Assembly (NCBI RefSeq): GCF_000372525.1
Contig: NZ_AQUR01000084.1
Location: forward strand, 1 to 64,000
DNA: 64,000 bases
Direction of reading: 5' to 3'
Source of the DNA: Cupriavidus neocaledonicus
GTDB lineage: Bacteria; Pseudomonadota; Gammaproteobacteria; Burkholderiales; Burkholderiaceae
In this document: positions 34,098-43,433 of the stretch, in pieces
Layout: every line of letters starts with the position of its first letter
How positions within the stretch are numbered: the first letter of the stretch is position 1
Notes under the pieces: generated by a model
Database searches by the model: none
What the model was told of the DNA's origin: nothing
Seen by the model: only the letters and a program-made list of their open reading frames with translations
Position numbers and translations under genes: made by a program

Positions 34098-34931
34098 TCA
34101 CCCGGCCGGCTTCGCCTGCGGGCAAGGATCCTTGCGCTCGACCGCAGGCACCAGCACCGCCATATCGAACTCGCCCTTGTCCGGCGCGTTTTCCACATAG
34201 CCGATGCTCAGCGCCTGCCCCGCTTCACCGCCCAGCCAGCGCGGCACCCCCACATCGCGCCGCACGTGCCCGTTGCCCGCGATCAGCACCGCGCCGCGCC
34301 CGGCATAGGGCCGCAACGCCTGCGCCATCACCGCGTCGCGCGCGGCCTGTGCCGCCAGCATGCCGGGCAGCATCGCCCTGGGGAAATTGCCGCAATGCCC
34401 GCGGTCGAGCGCCGCGGTCTGCGCGGCCACCAGGTCCGGCGGCAACGCGCCGGTCAGGCCGAGCTGCTGCTGCTCGTCCGCGGAAAACAGCCCGTCCAGC
34501 CCGCCGCGCACGATCTTGCCCGCGTCGGCGCGCGACAGGTTGGCGGCGACCAGCGGCAAGTCGTAGTGCAGCGCCAGCGCCACCACGGGCTGGTACAACG
34601 GCCACTGCCACGCGCCGCCGCCGGCCTGCGCGATCAGGTAATCAGCGTCGCGCGGGCGCTCGCGCCGGGCCCGCTCGATGTCGGCCTGGCGCTCGCGGTC
34701 GAACTGCTCCATGGCGATGGCCGGGCGCCAGCCTTGCGCGACCGCGCGGGTCAGTGCGTCGAGCCGCTGCTGCTGGCCGATGGCGTTGTCGTGGACCTCG
34801 CCCAGCAGCACGTAGGGCCTGCCGGCGAAGGCGGCGCCGAGCGCGGCTGGCGCGGGCCCAGGGGCCGCACAGCCGGCGCCCAGCACGGCAGCGGCCAGCA
34901 TGGCCGCGGCGCGCAGGCGGAATGAGGTCAC
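34098..34931 (-). CDS. ChaN-family (haem-binding-like) lipoprotein
   Basis: This 277-residue lipoprotein (lipobox G-A-G-C21) belongs to the ChaN/DUF399 family, whose Campylobacter member binds two haems and is iron-regulated. Visible family motifs are YVLLGEVHDNAIGQQQRLD, AIAMEQFDRERQADIE, FPRAMLPGMLAAQAARDAVMAQAL and LIAGNGHVRRDVGVPRWL, with conserved His residues. I start it at the second of two in-frame GTGs because AAGGAAA lies 5-6 nt before it; the first (34952) has no ribosome site. It follows the RND permease after 49 nt, so it may be the third gene of that operon. Confidence 0.82.
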   Translation of the reverse strand: MTSFRLRAAAMLAAAVLGAGCAAPGPAPAALGAAFAGRPYVLLGEVHDNAIGQQQRLDALTRAVAQGWRPAIAMEQFDRERQADIERARRERPRDADYLIAQAGGGAWQWPLYQPVVALALHYDLPLVAANLSRADAGKIVRGGLDGLFSADEQQQLGLTGALPPDLVAAQTAALDRGHCGNFPRAMLPGMLAAQAARDAVMAQALRPYAGRGAVLIAGNGHVRRDVGVPRWLGGEAGQALSIGYVENAPDKGEFDMAVLVPAVERKDPCPQAKPAG

Positions 34932-34980
34932 GCGGTTTCCTTTATCAGTCACCTCGGGGAGCGGTTTCCACCCAACGCCG

Positions 34981-37900
34981 TCAGTGCTGTCGCACCGCCT
35001 CCCCGGGCACCGACTGCGGCAGCTTGTTGCCGTCCGCGTCGATCTGCAGCGGCCCGGTGCCGGAGAACCGGTCCAGCGCCAGGTAGATCACCGGCGTGAT
35101 GAACAGCGTGATCACCTGCGAGAACAGCAGCCCGCCAACCACCGCCAGGCCCAGCGGCTGGCGCAGCTCGGCGCCGGCGCCCAGGCCCAGTGCCAGCGGC
35201 AGCGCGCCCATCACCGCGGCGAAGGTGGTCATCATGATCGGCCGGAAGCGCAGCAGGCACGCCTGCCGGATCGCACGGGCCGGCGTCATCCCCTGCTCGC
35301 GCTGCGCCGCCAGCGCGAAGTCGATCATCATGATCGCGTTCTTCTTGACGATGCCGATCAGCATCAGCACGCCGATCACCGCGATCAGCGACAGCTCGAC
35401 GTTGAAGATGAACAGCGTCAGCAACGCCCCCACCGCCGCCGACGGCAGGCCTGCCAGGATCGTGAGCGGGTGGATGTAGCTTTCGTACAGCACCCCCAGC
35501 AGCGTATAGATCACCGCGATCGCCGCCACCAGCAGCACGATCTGGGTCGCCTGCGACGACTGGAACACCGCCGCGTCGCCGCCCCAGCTGGTGAAGATCG
35601 AGGTCGGCATGGCGATCTCCTGCTTGTAGCGGTCGATGCGCGCGGAAGCATCGCCCAGCGCCGCACCCGGGGCCAGGTTGAACGACACCGTCACCGACGG
35701 CAGCTGCCCCTGGTGGTTGACCGCGATCGGCCCGACCCGGCGCTCGGTGGTGGCGAAGGCGGACACCGGCACCATCTGCCCGGTCTTGCTGCGCACGTAG
35801 AGCTTGGAGAACGCGGTTTCGTCGGTGCGGTCGACGTCGGCCGCCTGCAGGATCACGTAGTAGTTGTCGATCGGCGTGTAGATGGTCGATACCTGCCGCT
35901 CGCCGAAGGCCGAATAGAGCGCCGTGCGCACGTCCTGCATCTGCACGCCCAGCGCATTGGCCTTGTCGCGGTCGATGGTCAGGTGCGCTTCCAGGCCGGA
36001 TTGCTGCGAGTCGCTGGTGACGTCGCGGAACAGGCTGTCGGCGCGCATCTTCGCCATCAGCTGGTCGGAGTAGTCCTGCAGCTTCCCGGCCTTCACGCTC
36101 TGCAGCGTGTACTGGTAGCGGCTCTTGCTCTGGCGCCCGCCCAGCTGCAGGTTCTGCACCGGCGAGAAATAGACCGCCAGGCCCGGCACACCGGAGACAT
36201 CGCGCCGCAATGACTCGATCACCTTCGGCATCGCGTCGCGCTCGCCGCGCGGCTTCAGTTCGACGAACATGCGCCCGGTAGTGATCGCCGGCGACGGGCC
36301 GCCGCCGATGGCCACCACGATGCTCTTGACCGCCGGGTTGGCGCGCATGCGCTCGGCCGCGTCGCGCAGGCGTTCCGACATGGCGTCGAACGAAATATCC
36401 TGCGGCCCTTCGGCATTGACGCGGATCTGGCCGATGTCCTCTTCGGGGAAGAAGCCCTTGGGAATGGCCACGAACAGCACTGCGGTCAGCACGAAGGTCA
36501 AACCCGCGGCCACCAGCACCGTGCGCCGGTGCGCCAGGCACCAGTCCAGCCCGCGCGCATAGCGGTGCAGCGTGAATTCGAACAGGTTCTCGAACCACTG
36601 CGTCGAGCGCATGCCCAGGGTCTGCCGCTGCGCCACGGCGGGCTGCGCCACCGGCTGGTCGCCATAGGCGTGGTGCGATTCGTCCACCGGCACGTTCTCG
36701 GCCGACAGGAAGCGCGCGCACAGCATCGGGATCAGCGTCAGCGACACCAGCGCCGACACCAGGATCGACAGCGACACCACCGCGGCGAATTCGTGGAACA
36801 GCAGGCCGATCACGCCCGGCATGAAGAAGATCGGGATGAACACCGCCACCAGCGAGATCGAGATCGACAGGATGGTGAAGCCCATCTCGCGCGAGCCCGC
36901 CAGCGCGGCCTTCAGCGGCGCCGCCCCGTCCTCGATATGGCGCACGATGTTCTCGAGCATGACGATGGCATCGTCGACCACCAGCCCCACCGCGAGCGTG
37001 ATCGCCAGCAGCGAGACGTTGTCCAGGCTGTAGCCGAACGCCTTCATCAGCGCCACCGTGCCGATCAGCGAGATCGGCAGCGACACGGTCGGGATCAGCG
37101 TGGCCGCGGCGCGGCGCAGGAACAGGAAGATCACCATCACCACCAGCGCCACCGTCAGCGCCAGCGTGAACTGCACGTCGTGGATCGATTCGCGGATCGA
37201 GCGCGAGCGGTCGTTGACCACCGACACGTTGATCGAGCCCGGCATCTGCTGGATCAGGCGGGGCAGGGCGGCATGGACCGCGTCGACCACCGCAACGGTG
37301 TTGGCGTCGGGCTGGCGCAGCACCGCCAGCACGATCGAGCGCTCGTTGTTGAGCCAGCTGCCGGTCTTGATGGTCTCGACGCTGTCCTCGACCTCGGCCA
37401 CGTCGGACAGCCGCACCAGCGCGCCGTTGGGCTGGCTGGCGACGATGATATTGCGGAAGGCATCGGCACTGGTCAGCTGCCGGTTGGCCTGGATCGTCAG
37501 GGTCTGGCGCGCGCTGTCGAGCGTGCCCACCGGCGTATTGGCGTTGGCGCGGTTCAGCGCGGTGGCCAGCTCGTCCAGCGTCAGCCCGCGCGCGGCGAGC
37601 GCATCGGGGTGGGCGCGCACGCGCACCGCGAAGCGCTTCTGCCCGAAGATCTGCACCTGCGCCACGCCCGGCAGCGTCGCCAGCGTCGGCGAGATCAGGT
37701 TGTCGCCGAAGGCGTTCAGGTCGGCCAGGCTCATCGCCGGGGAATTGATCGCCAGCAGCAGCACCGGCGCATCGGCCGGGTTGACCTTGCGGTATGACGG
37801 CGGCGTCGTCATCTCGATAGGCAGCGAGCGCTGCGCGCGGAACAGCGCCGCCTGCACGTCGACGGCCGCGTCGTCGATATCGCGGTCGTTGTTGAACTCG

Positions 37901-38178
37901 ATGGTGATGCTGGAGTTGCCGAGCGTGTTCGACGAGCTGATCACCGACACGCCCGGAATCGTCGCGAACTGTTTCTCCAGCTGCGTTGCCACCGACGCGG
38001 CCATGGTTTCGGGGCTGGCGCCGGGCAGGGTCGCGGTGACCTGGATCACCGGCGAGTTGAAGCTGGGCAGCGCGGCAATGGGAATGGTCGGATACAGCAC
38101 GATGCCGCTGACGACCACGGCCAGGCACAGCAGCACCGTCATCACCGGACGGCGGATGCAGAGTTCCGAAAGCGTCAT
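34981..38178 (-). CDS. RND efflux permease, MdtB/MdtC-like
   Basis: This 1065-residue inner-membrane RND transporter starts MTLSELCIRRPVMTVLLCLA, as MdtB/MdtC-type pumps do. The TM4 proton-relay Asp pair is in GLVVDDAIVMLENIVRHIEDG near 405, and the porter-domain motifs QVQIFGQKRFAVRVRAHPDA and MAVGLLLFSQ-like C-terminal helices are in place. About 30 residues between TM6 and the second periplasmic loop (ESHHAYGDQPVAQPAVAQRQ) are an extra polar insert. Only one permease is present, unlike the E. coli MdtBC pair. It starts 3 nt after the adaptor stop. No outer-membrane factor is adjacent, so it would borrow one. Confidence 0.95.
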   Translation of the reverse strand: MTLSELCIRRPVMTVLLCLAVVVSGIVLYPTIPIAALPSFNSPVIQVTATLPGASPETMAASVATQLEKQFATIPGVSVISSSNTLGNSSITIEFNNDRDIDDAAVDVQAALFRAQRSLPIEMTTPPSYRKVNPADAPVLLLAINSPAMSLADLNAFGDNLISPTLATLPGVAQVQIFGQKRFAVRVRAHPDALAARGLTLDELATALNRANANTPVGTLDSARQTLTIQANRQLTSADAFRNIIVASQPNGALVRLSDVAEVEDSVETIKTGSWLNNERSIVLAVLRQPDANTVAVVDAVHAALPRLIQQMPGSINVSVVNDRSRSIRESIHDVQFTLALTVALVVMVIFLFLRRAAATLIPTVSLPISLIGTVALMKAFGYSLDNVSLLAITLAVGLVVDDAIVMLENIVRHIEDGAAPLKAALAGSREMGFTILSISISLVAVFIPIFFMPGVIGLLFHEFAAVVSLSILVSALVSLTLIPMLCARFLSAENVPVDESHHAYGDQPVAQPAVAQRQTLGMRSTQWFENLFEFTLHRYARGLDWCLAHRRTVLVAAGLTFVLTAVLFVAIPKGFFPEEDIGQIRVNAEGPQDISFDAMSERLRDAAERMRANPAVKSIVVAIGGGPSPAITTGRMFVELKPRGERDAMPKVIESLRRDVSGVPGLAVYFSPVQNLQLGGRQSKSRYQYTLQSVKAGKLQDYSDQLMAKMRADSLFRDVTSDSQQSGLEAHLTIDRDKANALGVQMQDVRTALYSAFGERQVSTIYTPIDNYYVILQAADVDRTDETAFSKLYVRSKTGQMVPVSAFATTERRVGPIAVNHQGQLPSVTVSFNLAPGAALGDASARIDRYKQEIAMPTSIFTSWGGDAAVFQSSQATQIVLLVAAIAVIYTLLGVLYESYIHPLTILAGLPSAAVGALLTLFIFNVELSLIAVIGVLMLIGIVKKNAIMMIDFALAAQREQGMTPARAIRQACLLRFRPIMMTTFAAVMGALPLALGLGAGAELRQPLGLAVVGGLLFSQVITLFITPVIYLALDRFSGTGPLQIDADGNKLPQSVPGEAVRQH

Positions 38179-38181
38179 GGC

Positions 38182-39417
38182 TCAGTGCCCCGCGCTGGCA
38201 GGGCGGGCGGCGGCGGCGCCGGAAGCGCCGCGGGCCGCGGCCTCGCGCACCAGCGCGCCGGGGCGCAGGTTCTGCGTGCCTTCCACCACCACGCGGGCAC
38301 CGGGCTGCACGCCCTCGACCACGGCCGCGGCGGCGGTGGTGGTCACCACCCGCACCGGCACGCGCGCCACCTTGCTGTCGGGCTGCACCACATAGACAAA
38401 GCGGCCTTCGGGGCCAGTCACCACCGCCTGCGGCGGCACCGACAGCGCGTCCTTCAGGGTCTGCACCACGGCGCTGACGGTGGCGTAGGTGCCAGGCCAC
38501 AGCCGCTGCTCGTCATTGTCGAACTGGGCCTTGACGCGGATGGTGCCGTACTGCGGATCGACGGTGTTATCCACAAAGCTGATGCGGCCGGTCACCGGCG
38601 CCTGGTTGCCGTCGTTGGGCTGCGCGGTGACCTGCACCGGGCCGGCGCGCAGCGCCTCGCGCAGCGCCGCGAGCTGGCGTTCGGGCAGGCTGAAGGTGAC
38701 GGCGATCGGCTGCACCTGGGCGATGGTGACCATCGGCTGGGTGCTGTTGGGCAGCACCAGCGAACCCGGGAAGGCGTTGATCACGCCGGTGCGGCCGCTG
38801 ATGGTGGCGCGGATGGCACCGTAGCTGACCGCAACGCGGCTGGCCTCGATCGCGGCCTGGTCGGCGCGCACGGTGGCGGCCAGGCCGTCGGCCCGGGCCT
38901 GCGCGGTATCGACCGCGCTCTTCGAGATGAAATTGCGCTGCAGCAGCTCCTGGCTGCGCGCCAGGGCGCGGCGGGCATCGGCCAGGTCGGCCTGGTCGCG
39001 CAGCAACTGCGCCTGCGCCTTGGCCAGGTTGGCCTCGTCCATGCGGGTATCGAGCGAGAACAGCAGGTCGCCGGGCTTGACGGTCTGGCCTTCCTTGATA
39101 TGGACGGTGCGCACGGTGCTGGACACCTGCGGGCGCACCTCCACCGTGGACAGCGCCGTGACATTGCCGTTGGCCGAAACCTGCAGCGGCACGTCGCCCT
39201 GCTGCACCGGCGCGGTCGACACCACCGCCGCCGCAGGCGGCTTGGGCGCGGGCCTGGGTGCCAGCCAGGTGCGCCACGCCAACCAGCCCAGGCCGGCGAC
39301 GGCCAGCACCACCACCACCGCCAGCCACGGCGACACGCGGCCGCGACCGGTCCCGGCGGCCGCCCTCCAGTTGCTGTCGACAAAGCCCTTGGGCTGGTCG
39401 ATCCTGTCAGATTTCAT
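38182..39417 (-). CDS. RND efflux periplasmic adaptor, MdtA-like
   Basis: This 411-residue membrane fusion protein has an N-terminal membrane anchor (about 31-50, WLAVVVVLAVAGLGWLAW) rather than a lipobox. Lipoyl half-motifs (LSTVEVRPQVSSTVRTVHIKEG and AIRATISGRTGVINAFPGSL), an alpha-hairpin and the barrel segment QYGTIRVKAQFDNDEQRLWPG are visible, as in MdtA. I chose the ATG at 39417, with AAGGG about 11 nt upstream; an earlier in-frame ATG at 39474 lacks any ribosome site. It heads the operon with the permease. Twin TTACAG half-sites lie about 140 nt upstream. Confidence 0.93.
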   Translation of the reverse strand: MKSDRIDQPKGFVDSNWRAAAGTGRGRVSPWLAVVVVLAVAGLGWLAWRTWLAPRPAPKPPAAAVVSTAPVQQGDVPLQVSANGNVTALSTVEVRPQVSSTVRTVHIKEGQTVKPGDLLFSLDTRMDEANLAKAQAQLLRDQADLADARRALARSQELLQRNFISKSAVDTAQARADGLAATVRADQAAIEASRVAVSYGAIRATISGRTGVINAFPGSLVLPNSTQPMVTIAQVQPIAVTFSLPERQLAALREALRAGPVQVTAQPNDGNQAPVTGRISFVDNTVDPQYGTIRVKAQFDNDEQRLWPGTYATVSAVVQTLKDALSVPPQAVVTGPEGRFVYVVQPDSKVARVPVRVVTTTAAAAVVEGVQPGARVVVEGTQNLRPGALVREAAARGASGAAAARPASAGH

Positions 39418-39556
39418 GTTATGTGGACCCTTGCCCTGCGTTTTCAGCGCCACTCCCCGTGTATCGCCCGGCATGTTGTACGCAGATGTTGCCGGTGCGT
39501 GTCGCGCAAAGACTCTACTAGTACCGCGCTTCGCCCGCCGGAGCCAGCGCCGCGTA

Positions 39557-39572
39557 TTACAGTCCGTTACAG
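39557..39572. promoter_or_regulatory. TTACAG-N4-TTACAG direct repeat upstream of the MdtA-like gene
   Basis: Two TTACAG boxes start exactly 10 bp apart, one helical turn, as expected for a dimer of an OmpR-family regulator. The same motif, three times with the same period, precedes the glycine-zipper gene. Here the boxes read antisense to the gene and overlap a possible promoter. Confidence 0.45.
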
Positions 39573-39677
39573 GGGTGCAAGGGTCTGGTAATGCCCGGCG
39601 CCGGCAAACGCCGCCCGGGCCACAGGGGAGGCCGGTGATGTGTTTAGCGGGGCGCTTGTATGGTTAGACAAACATTA

Positions 39678-40316
39678 TCAGAAAAGCTGCCGCCGGCCAT
39701 CGCGGCGCCACTGATTTACGCTGTCGACCGACAATTCCCGTGGTCCGGCCTGCACAATCACGGCATCGCCGGCACGCACTTCGCCCTTCAGCACCACGCT
39801 GAGATAGACCCCGGAGTAGCCGCTCTGCACCATGTCGCGCACCGCGTGGCGGTAGCCCAGCGCGGCGTTGAACTTGTAGCAGGGCTGGCGCGGGGCTTCC
39901 ACCCGCAACAGCGCGGTGCCGACCCGCACCAGGTCGCCGATCCATAGCGCGGACTCCAGCAAACCCTCCAGCGTCAGGTTTTCCCCCATCGCGCCGTAGG
40001 GCAGCGGCGGACCGGAGTCCGGCTGGGCGCAGGCGCGGCGGCGGGCGTTCCACCAGGCGTAGTGCTCCGAGGGGTAGGCGTAGACCGCCTTGTCGAGTCC
40101 GCCGTGCACGGTCAGGTCGCCCTGTTCGTCGCCCGCCAGGCCCAGTTGCTGCACCTGGACACGCAAGGGGTGCAGCAGCGTGCTGACCGGATGCTTGCGG
40201 ATGCCCGACAGCACCACCGCCTCGGTGCCCGCGCCCGCCACCACCAGCGGGATGGCCTTGCCCAGGCTGACCGCCAGCACGCGCGCAAGGCCCGGCCAAG
40301 GTCTCGAATCGCTCAC
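39678..40316 (-). CDS. MOSC-domain protein (YiiM-like)
   Basis: This 212-residue protein has the MOSC beta-barrel of YiiM-type proteins: GLAGDEQGDLTVHGGLDKAVYAYPSEHY, GAMGENLTLEGL, IGDLVRVGTALLRVEAPRQPCYK with the conserved Cys, and a C-terminal GEVRAGDAVIV. YiiM proteins use the molybdenum cofactor to reduce N-hydroxylated compounds such as 6-N-hydroxylaminopurine. The start is GTG with only a GGGGGC site upstream, so it is moderately certain. It stands alone between the RND operon and an MFS gene. Confidence 0.88.
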   Translation of the reverse strand: MSDSRPWPGLARVLAVSLGKAIPLVVAGAGTEAVVLSGIRKHPVSTLLHPLRVQVQQLGLAGDEQGDLTVHGGLDKAVYAYPSEHYAWWNARRRACAQPDSGPPLPYGAMGENLTLEGLLESALWIGDLVRVGTALLRVEAPRQPCYKFNAALGYRHAVRDMVQSGYSGVYLSVVLKGEVRAGDAVIVQAGPRELSVDSVNQWRRDGRRQLF

Positions 40317-40348
40317 GTGCGCCCCCGCTTCGTGGTTGTGGAAAGGGA

Positions 40349-40404
40349 TGTGGATAAGCTGCGGATATCCCTGAGGATAACGGGGCGGATAAGGCTGTGG
40401 ACAA
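40349..40404 (-). promoter_or_regulatory. Two DnaA-box-like sites in an intergenic region
   Basis: TGTGGATAA (40349-40357, the complement of a perfect TTATCCACA box) and TGTGGACAA (40396-40404, one mismatch) lie in the same orientation about 47 bp apart, upstream of the MOSC gene, with a weaker TTGTGGAAA before them. They could titrate DnaA or let it control the MOSC gene. This is not an origin: no AT-rich unwinding element or dnaA gene is present. Confidence 0.4.
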
Positions 40405-40467
40405 GTGCTTGGTGCGGTCCCTCACAAGGCGCCGGCGCGGGGCCGCGGCGCCCGTTTCAGACCGGAA

Positions 40468-41706
40468 TCAGAGCTGCCGGGCCGCTGGCGCGGGCTGCCG
40501 GCGGCAGCCCAGCAGACGCGCCCGCTGCGACACCGCCAGCGCCGCCAGCATCAGCGCCGCCGCGCCCCAGTGCAGCGTGCCGGGACCGGCCAGGGTATAG
40601 ATTGCCGCGCCGGCCATGGCGCCGGCGGCCTGGCCCAGGTAGATGGAAGAAGAGTTCAGCGAGATCGACACCGAAGCCCGCTCCGGCGCCAGCAGCACCA
40701 GCCGTGCCTGCTGGGCGCTGTTGGTGGCAAAGCCGCCCACGCCCCACAGCATGAACAGCGCCACCAGCGCCACGCTGCCGAGCCCGGCCAGCGGCCACAG
40801 CACCATTGCCGTGATCGACGTCAACAAGGTCACCTGCACGATCCGGCTGGGCGTGACCCGGTCCATGCGCGACGCCGCCATGGCATTGCCGAACACCCCG
40901 CAGGCACCGTAGGCGAGGAACATCAGGCTGAGCGCGCCGCCGCTGATGCCATAGACGTCGCGCATCAGCGGCGCGATATACGTAAACAGCGTAAACATGC
41001 CCGCCGACGAGATCATGGTGGTCAGCACCACCAGCATCACCGGCTTGTGGCGCAGCACCGCGCCCCAGGCCTCGCGCCCGGCCGGCGGCACCATCAGCCC
41101 GCGCGGCAGCGCGCGCCATACCGCCGCCGCCACCAGCAGCGCCATCCCGCCCACCAGCGCCATGCTGACGCGCCAGCCGAGCGTGCTGGAAATCCATGTG
41201 CCCAGCGGCACGCCTACCACGCTGGCAATGCTCCAGCCCAGGAACACGAAGCTGATGGCGCGCCCGCGGGTCTGCGCATTGACCAGCAGCGGCAGCGTGG
41301 CCGCGGTCTGCGGCGTATAGATGGCCGCCCCGATCGCGGTCAGGAAGCGGATCGCCATCAGCGCCGCAAAGCTCGGCGCCAGCGCCGCGGCCACGTGCAT
41401 CACCCCATAGACCAGCAGCGAGCCCGCCAGCAGCAGCCGGCGATCGAGGCGCGAGCCCAGCGTGGCGAACAGCGGCGCGCCCACGCAGGTGGCGAGCGCG
41501 AACACCGAGATCAGCTGCCCCGCGCTGGCCGCGCCCAGCGCGAAATCGCCGGCAATGTCGTTCAACATGCCGGTGACGATCATCGCGCCGGTGCCGATGA
41601 CGAAATTGCCGACGCAGAGCGTCACGAGCCTGGGGTCCATGCCGGCCTTGCGCAGAGGGATCGGCGCGGAGGGCGCCTTGTTGTTGTCAGGGCTGCCGCG
41701 GGCCAT
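40468..41706 (-). CDS. MFS transporter (drug:H+ antiporter-like)
   Basis: This 412-residue permease has 12 predicted membrane segments and the MFS signature between TM2 and TM3 (LFATLGSRLDRRLLLAGSLL). ARFLTAIGA-type residues in TM4/5 (AIRFLTAIGAAIYTPQTAATL) and LGWSIASVVGVPLGTWISS resemble the arabinose-efflux/chloramphenicol-resistance subgroup. The start is uncertain: ATG 41706 lacks a ribosome site, and ATG 41640 (MDPRLV) has a weak AAGG. Either leaves all membrane segments intact. It probably exports a small hydrophobic compound or sugar. The antisense strand of this gene is also open but not coding. Confidence 0.88.
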   Translation of the reverse strand: MARGSPDNNKAPSAPIPLRKAGMDPRLVTLCVGNFVIGTGAMIVTGMLNDIAGDFALGAASAGQLISVFALATCVGAPLFATLGSRLDRRLLLAGSLLVYGVMHVAAALAPSFAALMAIRFLTAIGAAIYTPQTAATLPLLVNAQTRGRAISFVFLGWSIASVVGVPLGTWISSTLGWRVSMALVGGMALLVAAAVWRALPRGLMVPPAGREAWGAVLRHKPVMLVVLTTMISSAGMFTLFTYIAPLMRDVYGISGGALSLMFLAYGACGVFGNAMAASRMDRVTPSRIVQVTLLTSITAMVLWPLAGLGSVALVALFMLWGVGGFATNSAQQARLVLLAPERASVSISLNSSSIYLGQAAGAMAGAAIYTLAGPGTLHWGAAALMLAALAVSQRARLLGCRRQPAPAARQL

Positions 41707-41812
41707 GGCAGGCCGGGCGGTAAGGGAAGTCCCGAGTGTAGCGGTTTCGGGAAATTCGCGTTCGCGGGGGGATGGACAGCCGCCAGCCGCAGCCGACACC
41801 GTCCGAACAACG

Positions 41813-41842
41813 CTCCCCTCGCCCGCTTGCGGGAGAGGGGAG
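41813..41842. repeat. Dispersed palindromic repeat, copy 4
   Basis: CTCCCCTCGCCCGC-TT-GCGGGAGAGGGGAG has 14-nt arms with one mismatch. It lies between the hydroxyacid dehydrogenase stop and the MFS start and could terminate the former. It lacks the GGGGTGAGGG tail seen in other copies. Confidence 0.75.
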
Positions 41843-41882
41843 AATACCGGCGGGCGCCGAAGCGCCTCAGAGCCTCAGCGCG

Positions 41883-42908
41883 TCAGCGCGTCAGCACCGG
41901 CGCCAGCGCCTTCGGGTTGACGATGCAATCATGCTTGCCGTCCAGCACGTCCAGGATGTTCTGGAACGCCGTGCGGAAATACAGCTCGTAGCTGTCGCGC
42001 TCCACGTAGCCCAGGTGCGGCGTGCAGATGCAGTTTTCCATGCGCAGCAGGGCGTGGCCCTGCAGGATCGGCTCGGATTCGAAGACGTCGACCGCCGCCA
42101 TGCCCGGGCGGCCGCGATTCAGCGCGGTGACCAGGGCGTTCTCTTCCAGCAGCTCGGCGCGGCTGGTGTTGACGAACAGCGCGGTCGGCTTCATCGCGGT
42201 CAGGTCGGCCTGCTTGACGATGCCGCGGGTGTCGTCGTTCAGGCGCAGGTGCAGCGACAGCACATCGCTGTCGACGAACAGTTGTTCCTTGGATGCCGCC
42301 ACCTCCAGGCCGTCGGCGCGCGCGGCTTGCTGTGACGCCTCGCGGCCCCAGACCAGCACCTTCATGCCGAAGGCGCGGCCATAGCCGGCCAGCAGCCGGC
42401 CGATCTTGCCATAGCCCCAGATCCCCAGGGTCTGGCCGCGCAGCACCTGGCCCAGGCCGAAGTTGGGCGGCATCGTGGTCGATTTCAGCCCCGACTGCTG
42501 CCACGCGCCATGCTTCAGGCTGGCCACGTACTGCGGAATGCGGCGCTGGGCGGCCATGATCAGGGCCCAGGTCAGCTCGGCCGGCGCCACCGGCGAGCCC
42601 ACGCCTTCCAGCACGGCCACGCCGCGGTCGGTGGCGGCATCCAGGTCGATGTGGCTGCCGGGACCCGCGCCGACCCGGCCGGTCTGGCTGATCAGCTTGA
42701 GCTTGGGCAATTTTTCCAGCAGTTGGCGGGTGATGCGGGTGCGTTCGCGGATCAGCACCACGGCTTCCACGTCCGACAGGCGCGCCGCCAGCTGGCCCAC
42801 GCCCTTGACGGTGTTGTTGAACACCTTGACGTCATGCCCCTCCAGCAGGCTGAAGCAAGGCAGCTTGCGCACGGCATCCTGGTAATCGTCGAGTACGGCA
42901 ATCTTCAT
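41883..42908 (-). CDS. D-2-hydroxyacid dehydrogenase (NAD-dependent)
   Basis: This 341-residue enzyme has the D-isomer-specific fold: NAD motif G-Y-G-K-I-G in TLGIWGYGKIGRLLAGYGRA, and the catalytic Arg (NTSRAELLE), Glu (DVFESEP) and His (CTPHLGYVERDS). It reduces 2-keto acids to D-2-hydroxy acids or the reverse. I chose the ATG at 42908 (AGGG 7 nt upstream) over a TTG two codons earlier. It resembles phosphoglycerate-dehydrogenase-like proteins of unassigned substrate. It is divergent from pckG across a 525-bp gap. Confidence 0.92.
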   Translation of the reverse strand: MKIAVLDDYQDAVRKLPCFSLLEGHDVKVFNNTVKGVGQLAARLSDVEAVVLIRERTRITRQLLEKLPKLKLISQTGRVGAGPGSHIDLDAATDRGVAVLEGVGSPVAPAELTWALIMAAQRRIPQYVASLKHGAWQQSGLKSTTMPPNFGLGQVLRGQTLGIWGYGKIGRLLAGYGRAFGMKVLVWGREASQQAARADGLEVAASKEQLFVDSDVLSLHLRLNDDTRGIVKQADLTAMKPTALFVNTSRAELLEENALVTALNRGRPGMAAVDVFESEPILQGHALLRMENCICTPHLGYVERDSYELYFRTAFQNILDVLDGKHDCIVNPKALAPVLTR

Positions 42909-43433
42909 CGGCAACCCTGGTTATCTTCGGGAGGTTGTGCCAGTTGGTGCGCGCGCCCACCGAGGCGCGCGCCGGCCAACAGTATTGTTGTGAAACGTTT
43001 GCGAACCCGCACCGGCGTGCCGCCACCCCGTCGTCGCGCGGTGCAAATACCACGCCGGCCGGCGCCGGCAATTGTTGCGCAGCAAAAAACAGGGGGGTGC
43101 GCCAGTGGTATCCTTGCCCGCTCCGGTGCCGCCGCGGATTGTCGGTCGAGCGTTGCTCCCGTCACGCGGCTGCTTCCGGACAAAGCCCGGCCGGCATCCG
43201 CAGGCCACCCAGCGCGGGCGAAGCGCCACTGTAGCGCAGCCGCGGCGACCGCCGCGACCTTTTGCGCAAACCGGGCCGCCGCGGAGTTGTAACGGGATGT
43301 GACGCTCCTGCGGCGGCACCTGCGGTGGCCAGCGCCAGTGGCGGCTACGGCGCCCGGCGCGCCTGATCACCGCCGGCCAGGCTTGGTACGGATTCCTTCC
43401 CTTCCTTCCCTTTACAAACCTGGAGTTTGCAGT
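42909..43433. other. 525-bp divergent region upstream of pckG
   Basis: No gene is supported. Near the left end lie CAACA-GTAT-TGTTG (42977-42990) and, next to it, TGAAACGTTTGC with the 8-bp palindrome AAACGTTT at 42993-43000, a core typical of LacI-family or Cra-like operators. A pyrimidine-rich leader (TTCCTTCCCTTCC) immediately precedes the pckG ribosome site. No clear sigma-70 promoter was identified. Confidence 0.5.

Noticed and set aside
34949..38500. Overlapping minus-strand frame of about 1180 codons over the MdtB/C-like permease
   Set aside because: It is a frame shadow of the same gene. The in-frame product at 34981-38178 has all RND motifs, while the longer frame is Arg/Gly/Ala low complexity.
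38568..38577. Another TTATCCACA inside the MdtA-like gene
   Set aside because: It is a single box in coding sequence that encodes the FVDNT segment; no clustering.
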